A stretch of 64,000 nucleotides of DNA, taken from the NCBI GenBank assembly GCA_965223815.1, contig OZ245019.1, positions 1,240,001 to 1,304,000 of the forward strand. The letters are read 5' to 3'. The notes beneath the pieces are model-generated. The model searched no databases, was not told the DNA's origin, and was given only the letters and a program-made list of their open reading frames with translations. A program made the translations under genes and the position numbers. The stretch's first letter is position 1; every line of letters starts with the position of its first letter. Shown piece by piece: positions 62,143 through 64,000 of the stretch. Source of the DNA: HKST-UBA178 sp965223815. GTDB taxonomy: Bacteria; Pseudomonadota; Gammaproteobacteria; Chromatiales; Chromatiaceae.

Positions 62143-62895
62143 ATGTTATCGATTAGCGGACTAAGAGTTGAAGTAGGTGGCAAGGAAATCCTTAAAGGGC
62201 TGGATCTCGATGTCAAGCAAGGCGAGGTGCACGCAATCATGGGACCCAACGGCTCCGGCAAGAGCACTTTGGCCCATGTCCTTGCTGGGCGGGAGGGCTA
62301 CCAAGTCACCGCAGGAAAGGTGAGTTATCTCGGTAACGATCTGCTGGAACTCGAGATTGAAGAGCGGGCGCAAGCAGGTTTGTTTCTGGCGATGCAGTAT
62401 CCGGTGGAACTCCCCGGTGTCAATAACATGAGCTTTCTTCGGGAATCCATGAATGCGATCCGCCGTGCCAACGGCGAGGCAGAGATAGACGCGGTTGGTT
62501 TCATGAAGCGGGTGAGAGAGAAGGCGCGGGCGGTCAAACTCGATGAGAAACTCCTCAAGCGTTCGGTAAACGCTGGCTTCTCCGGGGGCGAAAAGAAGCG
62601 TAACGAGATCCTGCAGATGGCGATGTTGGAGCCCCGGCTGGCAATTCTGGATGAAACAGACTCCGGGCTCGATATAGACGCCCTGCGAACCGTTGCCGAC
62701 GGCGTGAATATGCTGCGTTCCCCGGAGCGGGCAATGGTCCTGGTTACCCATTATCAACGACTGCTGGACTACATCGAGCCCGACCGGGTGCATGTCCTGG
62801 CAGAAGGACGCATTATACGATCCGGCGGCAGCGAGCTTGCCGCAGAACTGGAAGAGCGGGGCTATGGCTGGCTGCTCCAGGAGTCGGCGGCATGA
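62143..62895 (+). CDS. sufC: SufC ATPase
   Basis: 250 residues. ABC ATPase with GPNGSGKSTLAHVLAG (Walker A), the SufC-type FSGGEKKRNEILQMAMLEP signature and LAILDETDSGLDIDALR (Walker B). Powers the SufBCD complex. Stop overlaps the sufD start by 4 bases. Confidence 0.97.
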   Translation: MLSISGLRVEVGGKEILKGLDLDVKQGEVHAIMGPNGSGKSTLAHVLAGREGYQVTAGKVSYLGNDLLELEIEERAQAGLFLAMQYPVELPGVNNMSFLRESMNAIRRANGEAEIDAVGFMKRVREKARAVKLDEKLLKRSVNAGFSGGEKKRNEILQMAMLEPRLAILDETDSGLDIDALRTVADGVNMLRSPERAMVLVTHYQRLLDYIEPDRVHVLAEGRIIRSGGSELAAELEERGYGWLLQESAA

Positions 62896-64000
62896 TGCAG
62901 TCGGCATTGGATGGCAGAGTCGCAGCCGACCGGTATATCGATGGTCTGGCCTCGAGACCCGGAGACTGGCTCACTGAGCGTCGTCGCGCGGCCGCCTACC
63001 GCATCGAAGCGCTGGGTTTTCCCAGCTCCCGGTTGGAGGGCTGGCGATACACCCGCCTGGACGAGCTTCTGAAAAACGGGTTTACGCCCACGGATGCGGA
63101 ACTCCCGGCCACGCTGCCTGAGCAAATCGAACGACTGCCCCTCCTGGGAGCCAAGGTCGGTGTGCTGGTATTCGTTGACGGTGTGCTCCACCCCGGATTG
63201 TCCTGTCACGACTCAAAAGCGTTGTCGGTGACTGCCCTGCGGAACGCCATGTCCGAAGGGGATCAGCTAATGCTGGCCTCTGTCGGTGCGCTTGCAGGTG
63301 AAGGCCGGCATGCATTCTCGGCCTTCAACATGGCTACGATGCAGGATGGCGCGCTGATACGGGTTGCCCCCGGAACGACGCTGGAGGCACCCCTGGAGTT
63401 GCTGCACATCACCACCGACAATGCACATCAGCGCATGCTGCGACCGAGGCACTCCATGCAGATCGGAGAGTCTTCGCGGGTTGAGGTGATAGAGCGTTAT
63501 CTCTCCCTGACCGAAAAACCTTACTTCACCAATATGGTGTGTGAGATCGAACTGGGAGAGGGCGCCATACTCGACCATCAACGGGTGCAGCAGGAGGGTG
63601 AGCAAGCCTACCATTTGAGCGAGCTACATCTCCGCCTAGGTGGAGAGGCCTGTTATCGAGGCGCAAACGCCGCGATCGGCGCCCGCTGGTCCAGGACCGA
63701 GATCAACGGCAACTTCAGCGAGCGTGGTGCCAGTCTCGAATTGGCGGGGCTCTACCTTGCTGGAGATGGGCAATTGGCAGACTTTCATCTGGATATCGAT
63801 CATGGCGTACCCGAATGTGAAAGCAACGTCAATTTCAAGGGACTGGTCTACGGCCGTGGTCGCGCAGTATTCGATGGCAGCATCCGGGTACAGCGGCAGT
63901 CGCAAAAGACCCAGGCGCATCTGTCGAATGCCAACCTAATGTTGTCTCGCCGTTCCGAGATCGATACCAAACCGCAGCTGGAAATATTGGCGGATGATGT
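62892..64000 (+). CDS. sufD: SufD (partial, runs off the window edge)
   Basis: About 370 codons are visible and no stop is reached. Starts MMQSALDGRVAADRYIDGLA; later LEGWRYTRLDELL, then the beta-helix part with SEIDTKPQLEILADDV at the edge, which in SufD is followed by the conserved His region. Forms a heterodimer with SufB on SufC. ATGA overlap with sufC. Confidence 0.95.
   Translation, partial: MMQSALDGRVAADRYIDGLASRPGDWLTERRRAAAYRIEALGFPSSRLEGWRYTRLDELLKNGFTPTDAELPATLPEQIERLPLLGAKVGVLVFVDGVLHPGLSCHDSKALSVTALRNAMSEGDQLMLASVGALAGEGRHAFSAFNMATMQDGALIRVAPGTTLEAPLELLHITTDNAHQRMLRPRHSMQIGESSRVEVIERYLSLTEKPYFTNMVCEIELGEGAILDHQRVQQEGEQAYHLSELHLRLGGEACYRGANAAIGARWSRTEINGNFSERGASLELAGLYLAGDGQLADFHLDIDHGVPECESNVNFKGLVYGRGRAVFDGSIRVQRQSQKTQAHLSNANLMLSRRSEIDTKPQLEILADD

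Overview
The window looks like a gammaproteobacterial chromosome from a sulfur-oxidising lineage (purple sulfur bacteria or related chemolithotrophs). This is inferred from three things read in the sequence. The end of a dsr operon (dsrN-dsrR-PilZ gene-dsrS) lies at the left edge. A Gly/Tyr-rich exported protein of the sulfur-globule type follows the isc operon. Gene order is otherwise typically gammaproteobacterial (queA-tgt-yajC-secD-secF, suhB/trmJ, cysE-iscRSUA-hscBA-fdx-iscX, tesA/ybbA-ybbP). There is no rRNA, CRISPR array, transposase or prophage.

Layout. 1-2.0 kb: dsr operon tail with a PilZ (cyclic-di-GMP-type) gene inserted. 2.0-7.2 kb: an EF-G paralogue, a periplasmic adaptor fused to a SPOR-like tail, and a grxC-hslR-Cys-rich-protein operon. 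7.3-12.9 kb: pepN, a CYTH-CHAD protein translationally coupled to a ParA-type ATPase, a small gene, and tRNA-Leu(CAA). 12.9-18.6 kb: queA, tgt, yajC, secD, secF. 18.7-27.5 kb: suhB, trmJ, cysE and the full isc operon with a predicted IscR site before iscR. 27.6-33.2 kb: sulfur-globule-type protein, SirB-like protein, an HBM/HAMP receptor without a signalling domain, a Pro-rich secreted protein, trmO, a methyltransferase.

33.3-42.2 kb is the accessory part. It begins at tRNA-Ser(GGA), followed by about 1 kb of decayed sequence with a frameshifted response-regulator start. Then comes an AT-richer five-gene cluster that looks like glycan synthesis and export: an ABC-exporter-like protein whose nucleotide-binding domain seems degenerate, two glycosyltransferases (one with a Lys-rich helical insertion), a PIG-L deacetylase and a GNAT-WbqC fusion. 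A THxN-type PEP-CTERM protein closes the region. 42.3-55.9 kb mixes hydrolases, methyltransferase/acetyltransferase genes, gltS, an MscK-type channel, a K+-channel-like protein, orphan secreted and YidD-like genes, and tesA.

55.9-64.0 kb holds an ABC transporter of the YbbA/YbbP type with a DUF6279 lipoprotein, then the suf operon (small membrane protein, sufB, sufC, sufD running off the edge). It starts at a promoter overlapping a second predicted IscR site. Iron-sulfur assembly (isc and suf, probably both under IscR) and sulfur oxidation (dsr, which needs sirohaem and many Fe-S clusters) are the main functional themes.
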